Positions 33,742-45,570 of a stretch of DNA of 64,000 nucleotides are shown piece by piece. The notes under the pieces are model-generated. The model was given only the letters and a program-made list of their open reading frames with translations, was not told the origin of the DNA and did no database searches. Origin of the DNA: Guadua angustifolia (lineage: Eukaryota > Streptophyta > Magnoliopsida > Poales > Poaceae); NCBI GenBank assembly GCA_036346375.1, contig CM070508.1:25860852-25924851 (forward strand). Direction: 5' to 3'. The stretch's first letter is position 1; every line of letters starts with the position of its first letter. Both the position numbers and the translations under genes were made by a program.

Positions 33742-34499
33742 CTAAAACATGTGGAGCAGTTACAAAAAGGTATTGCCAATAATCATACTAGAGTGATGCA
33801 ATAACAGAGTGTAACTAATTACCCAACCATCTTGGAATGTTATGTTATTTCTGAAGATCAATTATAAAATCCATGAGCCTTGAAACGGTATTCTAGGACC
33901 AAAAATGATTTAAAAAGAGAGAAGAATCAAAGCAATTTCTGCAGGTATAAAACCATCATTCCAAAGAGTGGTCACGATATCAGGTTAAGCAGATAAATAC
34001 ATTGTGAACAAAAGTTGTCAGATTTTTTGAAATGAAGGGTGGGCATAACCTTGCACAGTTGCACTATAAGCTCCTAGCACCAGGATAGTCTCATAAGGCC
34101 TTACAGAAGGTTCTAAACCCTCAGCTGTAAAGTATATATGCAACTAGCACATCATAAATAACAACTGTTTATGCATACTCATACTGAACATGTTGCAAGG
34201 ACCTGTTGTAAGCTGAAGACATAGATAAGCTTTTTGCAATTGTTTGTTTGAACATGGCGATTGGCAAGCACCGAACAGAGCTTAATCTAGCACGGGCTTT
34301 TTCAGAAATTACACATATTGGTCTTATAGTTACCGATTGAAACATAACATTGTTGCCCTTACTCCTGGAAGGGTTTACTGAACACATCACCATCACCACA
34401 GGACCATTGGAACCTATTATCAGGCATCAGCCAATGAGCTCAATCAATTCAACTATTGTTCCCCAAAGACTCTTCCTCGAGCAAACCTAAAGTTGAACT

Positions 34500-35020
34500 C
34501 CCCAAAACAGCTAGGTCACAGTCCCTCGTTGAGTCCACCAATCCATGGCGTCCAAAATGAAATGATCCAATGTAGTAATCGAATACTAGAATCCACCACA
34601 ATTTCCAGAGCAGACAACAAGGTATCACTGCAATTAGCTACTGATTTACTCAAACAACAACGAAAAAGGAAAAGCAAGAGAAAAAAGAGAGAGAGAAGCG
34701 AAGCTGTAGACATTTTCATCGACTCACCGAAGCCTTGGCCTTGGTCTCCTCCTCCCACCGCCAGAGTCGAGGCGCGAATGTCCACAAGATTGACGACAGC
34801 ATCAAATGAAGCCGGCGGACGAAGGGCGGGGGCAGAGGCGGGGCGAAAGCCGCAGAACAGGGGGGGGCAGCGGAGGCGGGGTGAGCGCCAGGCGGCGACG
34901 GTGGCGGCGGCGGGGCGAAGGCCGACGGGTCATGAAGTCGGCGGCGGCGGCCGCAGGCGAGCGGGGCGGAGGAGATAATTGTCTGAGCGAGTCAATGAGG
35001 GCTTTTTGCTGGCCGCTGGG
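34500..35020. other. GC-rich block inside the CACTA element, possible captured first exon
   Basis: The base composition jumps near 34730. On the minus strand a donor GTGAGT follows ...GGCCAAGGCTTCG at about 34728-34733, preceded by an open GC-rich frame (MLSSILWTFAPRLWRWEEE or an overlapping frame). This looks like a promoter and first exon of a host gene, but the gene cannot be named. Confidence 0.35.
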
Positions 35021-35257
35021 TTTTAGGGTTCGATTATTTCGACGCCAAGCCGATTTAATGTACGATACCTTCGACGCTATTTTTCTGCCGACGAAATTAT
35101 TTCGATATTTTCGACGGCTGTTTCGGGCCGACGAAATTATTCCGATATTTTTGACGGCTTAGCTTGGCCGACGAATTTACAAACTTATTTTCGACGGCTT
35201 ATTTTAGGCCGACGAAAATAGTGTTGGCCGACGAATCAACCACGTTTTCCTGTAGTG
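35020..35257 (-). repeat. CACTA right TIR and subterminal repeats
   Basis: Repeated GCCGACGAAATTATT, TTCGACGGC and GGCCGACGAA phrases lead to TTCCTGTAGTG, the inverse of the left end. Confidence 0.85.
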
Positions 35258-35260
35258 TTA

Positions 35261-36067
35261 GTATGATAAAAATGGTGGCTAATTACGCCTTGACATCACT
35301 TTACACTATATTGCTCAAAGTTCCAACTCTACGGCCATCATTAAGCATGTACGATTATCAGGAAAATTATATGCATGCATAGGGTGAATACTTAGGGAAA
35401 CATCCGATTCTTCAATTGTCATTAAAGCTTTTGTTCAAAAACTTTGCATACTAGAGTATCGGCCATTTTCTTTCCTCTACTTAAACAATGGAATTCTTAT
35501 ATGGATTTCTCAACTGATCACTATCCTTTTTGAATGGGGACATGACACCATGTAAGGTAGAATCACTATTCTAGAATTTCTTAATAGCACAATTGTTCAA
35601 ATGCCTGCTCTTCAACAATGGCTGCTCTTCAACTGATTCCTTAAGCAAGCTACTCCTAAAACTTTACCACTCACTCTTGGTATTATGAACTTGACTAAGG
35701 TGACTTCTGGGATAGTTATAACTGCAGGGAGTGATCGACATTACTATGGGCATTGATTGACATAATAGCTTTCCTCACGATAATTGTAGCATACACATAT
35801 CCATCATTGTGCCTTGTTGGGTATGACTAGCATGTGCAACATTGACCATCCTAAGAGTTTATGCTCGTCATTTCATAGGGCATCTTCTGATCGAGTGACC
35901 TTGTTCACCACCCACCACCAAGGAAACAAGTTGTTGGAGATAAACAGCTTACTGCTTTCCTGATGTAGATTGTTAAAGTGAGAGTGTTGCTTTCTTAACT
36001 CTTCAAGTAACGTAGCAAGTGCAAATGACAATCCACATCCTTTTTCTAATTTTTGAATAATGCTGGC
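35261..36067 (-). other. Internal region of the eroded gypsy, no surviving frame
   Basis: AT-rich sequence directly after the CACTA target duplication. By position it should hold protease and pol, but no motif can be read. Confidence 0.4.
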
Positions 36068-36757
36068 TCAGAAATTCTCTTGCTTATGTTGAATCATGGC
36101 AGTCACTATTGGATCTAAGGGGCATTGGGCTGGGCAATGATCTCGGCCTTTAGAAAGGCAGCATGTGATATTGCTCATAGGGCATTCTCCAAAGAAATGG
36201 CTTCCTTCACAATTGGAATAATTGATTGTATGCTCATCAGTGGTATGTCCTACATCTCCACAACTGGTGCATGCACGATCTTCTAACTTATTTGGTTGAC
36301 AACACTTCAATGAACAACATCCATATCTCGTATAGGGTGTAGAGGTAGTATACTTCTCTGGATTCATTGTAATCACAGTATCTTCTGAAAGAGCAAAGAG
36401 CTAGTGAAAAGCGGTCATAAAATCTAATCAGGTGATGATTTACTCATCCTTAGATGTGGTGCAGGAACTTTACCATGCATCGGGCTAATGCATCTCCATC
36501 CAATTGACGGGAGGCAAAGAGAACTTTCTTCTTTCATCACGTTGCATGAAAGCTAGCTTCATGAAAGCTAGCTTCTCTTCCACATCATGAAGCCATGCTG
36601 TTTCTGCACCCTTGAGAGTGGCTAATACGACAAATGTGGGTGATTTGGTCCTCATGAACAAAGAAAACTTTGACATCGGATACGTTGTGGTAACATTGGT
36701 TGACGGAGCATTGCTACGTATACCAGGGGTGTTCATCTGTTGCATCATCATTTGCAT
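36068..36757 (-). pseudogene. gypsy gag remnant
   Basis: Two minus-strand frames. The upstream one (36757-36485) has KFSLFMRTKSPTF, TAWLHDVEEKLAFMK and an internal duplication of the KLAFM region. The downstream one (36376-36068) has zinc-knuckle-like CTSCGDVGHTTDEH and CPMSNITC. A stop or frameshift lies between them. These are capsid and nucleic-acid-binding parts of gag, unable to make a full protein. Confidence 0.75.
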
Positions 36758-37605
36758 GAGCTAAGTTTGGGCAGTGAAAAATTGTTCTAAGTTTCAAAGT
36801 GTTACTACAAGTGTTGTGGATAAATGTTGGCCACCACCTGATCTATCACTGACAATGGTAGTATTAGCTGCACTAACATGAATTGCCTCAAAATTACTGC
36901 TGTAGTTGGTGCTGAAAACCTTTTCCATCTACTGATTGACCATGATTAAATAGATAAGAGGAGAAAGAACAACATTATAGGAGAGAGAGAGCAAAGGAAG
37001 GGCAGAAGGAAACTAACTAGGAGCAGGTTAAACCCAAGAGACAAAAGGGCACACACTTGAGCAGCCGAAAAGCTATTTAAGTGAAAGAATATAAAATTTG
37101 CAAATCAGGTTTTGGTGCGACTGCAAATGAGATGCCACAAGGCAAGCTCGCAAACATACTGCACCTAATTAAGAGAAAACCCTAGATTCTAGGAATCTAT
37201 TAGATCTAAGCTAGTGGGAAACCTTTGACATTTGATCCTATATGGGTTAAGTCCTCTTGAGTCGATTCCTTGTGACAGAGTTATCTTGAACACACAGCTA
37301 ACTTCCATGTTGGAGGAGCTGTTGTCAATGTAGATGGTGAATCTTTTGGGTTTCCCATCATGATTTGCACGGTCTGCACAGATATTAGCTAGTAACTACG
37401 TACATTTAGGGAAGAGAGGTCCAATTTAATACTCAAATATGTGAGGGAGAATATATATGAGAAAGCAATAGAATAGAAGAGAATGGAAGCTGAGGTAAGA
37501 AGAGAATAGCACAACAGTTAAGCTTTTCATTTATATAATAATCTTTTGAAGTTTTGCTAACGACAACCATTCTAACTAAATAAGGTCATGACCAATAGTT
37601 GATAT
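36758..37605 (-). other. gag N-terminal and leader region of the eroded gypsy
   Basis: No intact frame. It ends at the primer-binding site. Confidence 0.45.
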
Positions 37606-37618
37606 GGCTCTAATACCA
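37606..37618 (-). other. Primer-binding site of the eroded gypsy
   Basis: The minus strand reads TGGTATTAGAGCC, one change from the plant tRNA-Met site TGGTATCAGAGC, just inside the LTR start. Confidence 0.75.
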
Positions 37619-38760
37619 TCTCTATCGGAAGCCGAATATGCAAATTTGGACCTTCTATATATACTGCACTAGTCTAGGATCACGCTAGTGTATACAGTGG
37701 CAACATTGATGAAATATCATTCCATAAGCATAATAATTACAAAAGAAGCAATTAACAGTATATATCAGAGTAGTGATTTTATAATCAAAGCTTACAATTA
37801 TTATCTTATGAGGCGAACAACTCAAATAAACTGCAACGAAAGGAAAGGGAATATCTTTAAGTGAAACCCATCCATATGGCCAATTCAATCGACTGAGATA
37901 CCACAACCTATTTCTCCACGATCTTCAAAGTAATCCTCCTTCACTAGTGATATATTAATAATGTCTTCAGCAACTGAGCAGTATTGTTTATAGCAAGGGT
38001 GAGTACATGGAGTACTCGGCAAGTTACACCACATAATGCAAGTCTAATAACTACATGCAATGCTTGTTCAAAAAATGGCTAATATGGTTATCCTTGCACA
38101 AAGCATACTTTAACAATTGAATGCGATAATAGATTGAAACCATAAGTAAAACAAATAATAGTAATAATGACTTATTCAAAGATTTTTCAAGTTAAACTGA
38201 CATATAGCCTACACAATATCCTTTTCATATCACACAGCTTTCCCTTCCAAGTTTTTTATAAATCTAACCCTTGCATGAAATTCCCAAGCATTGTTCATAA
38301 CTAGAGATATGGCTATTTGAATAAGTTTTACACTCTGCAGAGATTATACACTTTACCTACAAGATATGATTATCTTAGATTATTCGTCTAATACATTTTC
38401 ATAGGTGGTGACTAAGGAAATCTTAACAAAACCTTTCAAAAATTCTATCCTAACAACGACCCTCCCGATAACCCGATCTCACCATTCCACCCTCACACAG
38501 AGTAGAAGAATGGTAAGGACTCACCGTTAGACTAGGAATAATAATTGTTCAAGATATAGAGCCGCTGCAATACACACCTTCCCCGAGTTCACACACAGCT
38601 TAGTCTACTACTTGAGGTATCATATATAGAAGACTCGGTAACTTACTAAATTAGCTATATTCCATTATAGATATGTGGTTGCATGTTTAGCCCACTTCAA
38701 TGGTTTATAAGGTTAAGTCCTTAATTGACCAGGGCAAGACTTCCAATATACTTATTCACA
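37619..38760 (-). repeat. Right LTR of the eroded gypsy, truncated
   Basis: GCCGAATATGCAAATTTGG and CACTAGTCTAGGATCACGC align with the start of the solo LTR at 26701. Further shared phrases are TACACTCTGCAGAGATTATA (about 38329) and TAAGTCCTTAATTGACCA (about 38712). The similarity ends near 38760; the remaining two thirds of the LTR are missing. Confidence 0.78.
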
Positions 38761-39182
38761 TCGACCATATATTATATACACATATATACACACATATATG
38801 TATACATATATATATGTATATATATGTGTGTGTATCACCGTCTTTTAATTGGTTGATCCGCTTTATGTGAAGAGAAATATTGTTATTTGTGTAAAGTTTG
38901 GGTTTCGTTGCAACACATAGGCACCCTACTAGTAATATAAAAAGGAGTTGGTGATAGTGGTACATCACCCCTCCACTCCCCCTTCCACTTCCCTTCAAAA
39001 TCTATAAGAAAAGAGCAAAAAAACCACATCCCAACAAAAAAAAATTACATCCCTAAAAATGTCTAATACAAAAATTTCAAAAAAAAAGTACTTCCCAACA
39101 AACAAATAAACTTCAACACAAATTACAATGTGGGTCACAACGAAGCTTGACTAGGATCCGAAGTGGAGCAGAGTGTGTGGTG
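38761..39182. other. TA/CA microsatellite and A-rich spacer, possible Helitron 3' end
   Basis: 38765-38835 is a (TA/CA)n tract. GTTTCGTTGCAACACATAGG, then CACCCTACTAGT (ending about 38933), resembles grass Helitron 3' ends (GTTGCAACGCACGGGC...CTAGT), but the base after it is A, not the expected T. 38990-39120 is A-rich with no gene. Confidence 0.35.
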
Positions 39183-40580
39183 TGTTGGGGAATCAGGGTG
39201 GGAAAGCCGTAGTAAATTTCAAAATATTATCCTCTTCTCGGACCGATCGCATGTATTATAACTAAGATTTAGAATATACTAAAAGCGATAAATGCGTACT
39301 GTGGTCCTAGAAGCACAAATACAAAACTTTTTGGAGAAGCTCTCACTAAAGCTCACAACTTCAACGCCTAGACTTAGCAGTGAAAATAGATACGCCTAAT
39401 CTTCATGGCAGTAGCAGCCACGACTTTCAGGTATCCACACGAATTGGCAGGTGACACCATATGCCGGTATGCTAGTACCGTGCAATACGACTCCTGGGAC
39501 CTTTTATTTGGTTCAAGTGACACTTTTTCATATTCCTTTATTTTCTTGTTGATGTTTTTACCCTCTACATCCTTTTATAGCCAAAAATACTATAGCAAAG
39601 GTTCGCAGTCTTTTTATGAACAACCAGATATCATATTCAATCGCATTGAACATTTGTCACGAGAGAAGATTTCATAAATCTATATGAAACTTATTCTTCT
39701 TGTGTGTGACCCTTTAGGTTCGTGCAATGTTGGCAGTAAACCAAAAAACTCCTTTTTCGATTCACAAGTCGCAAACAGCTCCTAGCAGAACATTATGACT
39801 ACCCAATTGCATGAATGTCATTTATCCGACAAACCAAACCTTCAATGGATACATGTTGATCCTTTTGTTACTTTGATATCATGGTTTAACTCAAGGTTGA
39901 AGTGTGTCATCTTTGTACTGTTAAAGTTATTTTATCGATTCTCTGAAGTAAACTAACAAGATCGATCGATTAACACCTTAATTGTTTGGGCATGGCCGTA
40001 CATATTCTTTAGTCTATTTCATCGAGTGGCTAATCGATATCATTCTCTCAATATGAGGAGGACAAATTCCATCTTGATCATACACTTCTCTCTGCATGAT
40101 TCAAAGCATACCTAAGTATTGTCGTTACGATTATCCAGTTACAGATAACATTAGACAACATCAAAACATACCATCTTCATGTAGGGAACTATATTGATCT
40201 CAGGTCTAAGGATCAATCATTACTATTGTATGAAACAACTTATGACATTCATCAAATCCTCAAAAGGTGTTTCATAAGCGGGTCAGTCCAATAGCATGTA
40301 AATATATGTATTCACATGATTGAATGATATCACATACCCATAATCCATGAAACGTGATTATCAATCAATTCATGTACTTGTTTTGAATAAAGTTTATTGG
40401 TGTCCTAACCAATAAATAAACAATGGGCAATTTATAATAATATCATAATCAAATTACAAAGTTTCACGATCAAGTTACGTACTTGATGATCCGTAATATG
40501 ATATTATTAAAAGGACAACATAAGCATAAATATACAGGGCAATCATCTTCATAATTAGCCTCTAGGGCACATTTCCAACT
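39183..40580 (-). repeat. Solo LTR of an Angela/BARE-like copia element
   Basis: In element sense it begins (A)GTTGGAAATGTGCCCTAGAG and ends CCCCAACA, like the TGTTGGAAATATGCCCTAGAG...CCAACA LTRs of Triticeae and other grasses. It is flanked by tggtg (39178-39182) and cggtg (40581-40585), a target duplication with one change. About 1.4 kb; no internal region is attached. One short plus-strand ORF inside is not recognised. Confidence 0.78.
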
Positions 40581-40947
40581 CGGTGTAGGATGAGCACAAC
40601 CGTAGAGACAGGACACAAACTTCATCAGAGGTCGATTGACAAGGGGACGGGGCCAAGGGCGTTAAGCATACTGATCCCAATGACATCGACTCAACATGCG
40701 TGGTATATTTTTATTTTTATTTTTTTGTTAGAATCGGAAACTTCTCCTACTCAGATACGCTCACAAGAGGAACCAAGTCTACCCTGTTCACCACCCAACC
40801 ATACCAAACAGTGCCGAATTAGGAATAGTTTTGTTCTTGAGTCGGTCTTTGTATCGATGTCTTGTTGTACGAGCTCAGTAACTATATTATAAATAAATGA
40901 ATAGAACAACAAAAGGTGTGCGATTGCAGCCTTTCATGGTTGGCAAC
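40581..40947. other. Unassigned sequence
   Basis: A short unrecognised ORF (40590-40892) and no repeat structure. Possibly leader sequence of the copia element whose gag lies to the right. Confidence 0.35.
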
Positions 40948-41327
40948 ATATCCGGTGCAACCCCCCTCCGTGAAATCACCGTGCAACTGAACTAAAAAAA
41001 GTTTCAAAAAATTCTGAAAAAAATCATGGATATACATCTCAACTTACCCCACCTACATGTAAAATTTCATGATCAAATTCATCCTATACTAGCAGTTACA
41101 AAAAAAACAAACAGCAAAAATGAATAGTGATGAACAGTAAAAATCACTGTTCATGCTAAATTTGTCTTTTTTGTAACTGCTAGTATAAGATGAATTTGAT
41201 CATGAAATTTTATATGTAGGTGGGGTAAGTTGAGATGTACATCCATGATTTTTTTCAAAATTTTTTGAAACTTTTTTTAGTTCAGTTGCACGGTAGTTTC
41301 ACCAGAAGGGGTGATTGCACAGGATAT
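40948..41327. mobile_element. Foldback MITE, ~380 bp
   Basis: The whole element is an inverted repeat. CATATCCGGTGCAACCCC...CCGTGCAACTGAAC on the left mirrors GTTCAGTTGCACGG...GGGGTGATTGCACAGGATAT on the right. The inner arms (GATCAAATTCATC, TAACTGCTAGTATA) meet at a centre of AGTGATGAACAG near 41130. No coding capacity. The superfamily is unclear. Confidence 0.85.
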
Positions 41328-41631
41328 TTTTCCTTCATGGTTTCATAACCTAGTTTTTTTAAATGCATCCACCGTTCCGTTTCCGATCGAGTAGAGTATG
41401 AGATGTATAGTCTGAGTCCACCTCGGTCCTTGCGTGTGTAGCCGGCCAGGTTGAAGTATGGCAAGCTGAAACCAAATCTGCTAGCTATACACCTTCTAGC
41501 CGTTTTTATGCGTCCGAGTGTGTGTGTTTTGGATGTAAAATCTGCTATATTAGAGAGCCTTGTACTCTGATTTGTAGAGGCAAGCAATGAGAAGAGAAGA
41601 AGCAATTTAATACACAAAGAGCACTTGGCTC

Positions 41632-41740
41632 ATTGGTTTGTCCCGTTGCTGTGAAACTGGATTCGAGTCTACTCCCATTCAATTTTTTGCCTTGAGTTGA
41701 ATTTCAGTTTTTTTTTTTGTTTTTTGTTTTTTTTTTGTGC
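41632..41740 (+). repeat. Possible tRNA-derived SINE fragment
   Basis: TGGCTCATTGG resembles an RNA polymerase III A box. GGATTCGAGTC, about 35 bases downstream, resembles a B box, and a T-rich tail follows at 41709-41735. It is too short and diverged to name a family and could be chance. Confidence 0.3.
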
Positions 41741-42060
41741 TCCAACAGATAACACTTAAGGAAGCGATAACTTCACTGTCCTTGGATCAAAGTATCCATC
41801 ACCATGGAGATTTTTTGATATTGTCACGAAGCCTGGCTCTCCTGCTCAATCGATGCGGCCACTATTGAGATTTGAGAACCTCTTCTGCGACTAGGGATGC
41901 AATCGGCTCGGATTCGGTCGAATATCGTTCTTTCCATATCCTAAACCATATTTTTTTATCGGATTCAGAATCGGATTCGGATAGTACCGGATATAGATAC
42001 AGTGCGGATAATATTGGTCGCGGATTTGAATCGAATACGGAGCGGAATCGATACGGTATC

Positions 42061-42603
42061 AAATAATTTTTGTCGGATAACGCGCAAAAACAGATACCGT
42101 ATAAAGCACATATATAACACTGATTAGCCAGCCGATGACAAGTTTCGAAACATAAAATGATACGTAAATAATATTACAATAAGTCGATAAAATGACCATG
42201 AGGTCCACAACTCCATGTTTCATAAAGAGACAATACAACTCCATGTTTCATAAAGAGACAATACAACAAGTCAATAATATTTGGATTACATCATAAGGAG
42301 TACTAAATTAGGCTAGCAACATCTCAAGCACTTAATCATTATCAGCCGCCATCATAGTTTCATCCTACAAAACAAAAGGTAACAATAAAGTTAAAATGGA
42401 AAGTATAGCAATTAAAAAGTGTCAGTATAAATAATCAAATGCAGCCAATAGTCTAGTTCAAACATTTTACGATTTGCAGTACATACCCACCAGTCAAATT
42501 TGCATAAAAGCAACACATAGAAATTAGGAATGTAATGCAAGGAAGACATTGCAACGAGACACAATGTACCAATCAATGTAATGCACAAATGAGTAAATGC
42601 AAG
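42061..42603 (-). other. hAT 3' region, non-coding
   Basis: Downstream of the transposase end in element sense. It has a tandem duplication of about 28 bases (CAACTCCATGTTTCATAAAG at about 42209 and 42237). No gene. Confidence 0.6.
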
Positions 42604-44123
42604 TGTAAAGACCCGAATTCACCAATTCGAATCCACTGTGTTTTACCGCACTATTCCCAGGATCAACGCTAGTGCACACAGCTTAACATCGGTAAGCATC
42701 ATATCATACACAACGATAAAGATAATAAGACTTCATTTATTTATTATAACTAGTGTATGATCTTATGATCACTTACATTATTCTGCCACATGGGCTAGAC
42801 TGAAGTAAACTTAAACAAATGCAGCGGAAAGTATAGCAAAAGACGTAGATGTCCCATCAGCACACCACAGGCGACTGACAAGGATTGGCCTAGTGACTCG
42901 TGTCCATCTGAAAGTCCTCCTCCAATATCGGCGATGATTCCTCCACTGTTGTTGGTTGTTGATAGGCAAAGGTGAGTACAAATGCACTCAACAAGTTGTG
43001 CACAGAATGCATTTCTACCATAGCTATATGCAAGGCTTATTCCAAAGGAATAGCTAAGGGTTTACTTGCAATAAAGCAGCATTTAAGAACACATACAATA
43101 CATAGATTGAAAAGACAGTAAAACAAATAATAACAATAAATAGATTCAATAATTCTCAAGTAAATCCAGTTTCCATCCTAAGTCAAGTTCCATTATCCAC
43201 ATGGCATCCTGCCATCCCATTCAGTTGTCCAGTTTATTAATCTAACCCTTGATTGTAATTTCCGAGCTTTGCTCAATACCGTGAGCACGGCTATCCGAAT
43301 AGTTTGTACACTCTGCAGAGATTATGCACTTTACCCACATGATACAACCATGCACCACACAGGCGAATGATCATAACAAAGCCTTTACAATGTTCTGCCT
43401 TAACCCAGTACTACCCGCTGAGGTTTCAACACTGAAGGGTTACACCACCACAACAGGGCCCCCCTCTTGCGCCATGTGAGTTTCCTCCGTACACCCGGAC
43501 TCACACCACCACGATAGTACCAAAGCTAAGACATTGCAAATTATTCAGCTAGGCTGCCCCATAACAGACATGTGGTTGCATGATTGACTCAGGTCAAATG
43601 CTCGCAAGGTTAAGTCCTTAGGTTTGATCAAAGCAAGACTTGCACATACCCTCTACCCATCGGGCCCACCCCTGGAACACTTGCCCTTACCACTTGCCTC
43701 AATCTAAGTGATTACCAAACCCGGTTGATTACCAAGCACCACGTGCTATCCACAATTCAACATCGTTGCGTGACCTCCTCGCCACAACAACTCAATCTCT
43801 TTGTGTGACCACACATGACACACAAGTTAATATCATTGTTCTATATTCCATTAGTCAAAATTAATAATCAACATTTCATGTACATGTGATGACGTGGCAT
43901 GGCTAAGCAACTCTATTCCGTTCTAACCGTCCATGTTGATTTCATTATTAACCAACTATAGTAACCAACCTAAGGTAACAAGTGAATCATGGCATACAAT
44001 TAACAAGGTAGGGTGTAATTCAAAGGGTACATTAGCAAAGCCCAAATTTAGGTTAAAATCATTTATACACATAAAATAACATGCATTAAAGTAAATCAAA
44101 ATAGCAACTAATCTAACTATAGG

Positions 44124-45570
44124 TAGGGGTGAAAACGGATTGGATACGGACGGATAATAGCTCTACCATATTTTTTTCATATTTTTTTCTCGGATGCGGA
44201 TACAGATACGGATAGTCCGGATACAAATACGGATACGGATAGTATCGAATATGGATACGGATCGAATACGAATCGAATCGGATACGGTTTCGAATATTTA
44301 TCGGAACATGATAACCTCTTAAATTGTACATAAAAAATCAACAGAAACACATAACTAATTGATTTGATCAAAACATTATTGAAAATTGAACAAATGTAAG
44401 CATTTTCATTCACTTAGACAATAGTTAGATACCATATCGCAAACAAAATTATATAAGGTTTAGTTTATCATACACATACGATTAGTTCATCATACACATA
44501 GATTAAAATACAAAATAAAGGTAATCTTTACTCAGAGATACAAATAGAAGCAAACACATAACATACTAAAAGTTTGATAATACTTAGATATCATATCTCT
44601 AGGAAAAGTATATAACAATTACATGTAATGACCCAAGCTTTATAATCTTAGTTGAATTATGTTTAAAATAACAAATTATGTATTTATGAGTTTTATGCAT
44701 TTTAGCTACTTATTTAATATATTTTCCTATCAAGAATAAGAGTTTTTGAATTTTTGAGAAAAAATAAAATCTGATAAAATCTTGAAAATAATTTTTAAAT
44801 GTTATATTGTTATTATAACTTTCTCAAAAAAATTCATAATTTTTAGAGTTGGTTTGCTAATTTTAATAATTGAAACTTACTTTAGAGATTAATTAAATTA
44901 GAAAACAATTCTGAAATTAAGAAACCTTTTTGGGCCAAAAGAGTAGTCTTGGCCTAGCCCATATGTAGGGATGAAAACGGATATCCGAATTTCTGAACAA
45001 ATTCGACATTTTTAAATAGATATATAATGATTTTGGTTTTCATTTTTTAACACTTTAGCAAGCTCATTATAAAAAATAAGATTATAAAATTAGATAAAAA
45101 AAATTACGCATTATTTGCTTCCCATAAATAAAAAGGTGAAAAAATATTCGAATCCGTATCCGATTGATATCCGAATTTTGTTTCTATCATTTAAATAAAT
45201 ATATAATGAATTTGAGGTTCATTTTTTATGAATTTGAATAAGCTCAACACCACAAACAAGAATATGAATTCGGATAGAAAATTCTATATCCTATTTGTTT
45301 CCCATTGAAGAACAAAGACAAAAAAATTGATATCCGAATTACTATCCGTTTTCATCCCTACCCATATGCTATCCGGATATCCGACGCACTATTATCCGGA
45401 TTATCCGTATCCAACGGATAATGAGCTACCGAATCCGTATCCGTATCCGACAAAAAAATATCCGTATCCGTATCCGATCCGATACTATCCGAAAAATATC
45501 CGATCCGACAGAATCCGTATCCGAAAATATCCGGATCGGTCGGAAAATATCTGAACCGTTTTCAACCCTA
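44124..45570. mobile_element. Non-autonomous hAT element inside the solo LTR
   Basis: TAGGGGTGAAAACGG at the left and CCGTTTTCAACCCTA at the right, with the perfect 8-bp duplication actatagg (44116-44123 and 45571-45578). The ends are packed with GGATACGGAT/ATCCGTATCC repeats. No transposase. It contains a second hAT MITE. Confidence 0.95.
44966..45360. mobile_element. hAT MITE nested in the previous hAT element
   Basis: TAGGGATGAAAACGGATA and TATCCGTTTTCATCCCTA form the TIRs, with the perfect 8-bp duplication cccatatg at 44958-44965 and 45361-45368. 395 bp, AT-rich, non-coding. Confidence 0.96.

Larger units (their letters stand above)
30208..35257. mobile_element. Non-autonomous CACTA element with captured gene fragments
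   Basis: Termini are CACTACAGGAA at 30208 and TTCCTGTAGTG ending at 35257, with the 3-bp duplication tta at 30205-30207 and 35258-35260. The subterminal regions (30220-30640 and 35020-35250) are full of TTTTAAATCGG, TTTTCGTCGG and GCCGACGAAA motifs. No TNP2 or TNPA coding remains, so it must move in trans. The interior carries pieces of at least three host genes. Confidence 0.93.
25090..38760 (-). mobile_element. Eroded gypsy element interrupted by a solo LTR and a CACTA element
   Basis: The left LTR (about 25090-25679) ends GATGTTACC, then comes CCCCCTAACAGAATCTCGAC, matching the PPT-side junction of the first chromovirus. Internal pieces are 25680-26700, 30164-30207 and 35261-37605. A tRNA-Met-type primer site lies at about 37606-37618 and the right LTR starts at about 37619. 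With the two younger insertions removed, the interior is only about 3.4 kb, so most of pol is gone. The right LTR breaks off at about 38760. Confidence 0.72.

Noticed and set aside
37606..37618. tRNA-like match as a tRNA gene
   Set aside because: It is a retrotransposon primer-binding site complementary to tRNA-Met, with no surrounding tRNA structure.
38765..38835. Structured RNA or centromeric satellite
   Set aside because: It is a simple TA/CA microsatellite at a broken LTR edge.
41632..41690. tRNA gene
   Set aside because: A-box and B-box-like motifs occur, but no cloverleaf can be drawn; at best a SINE head.
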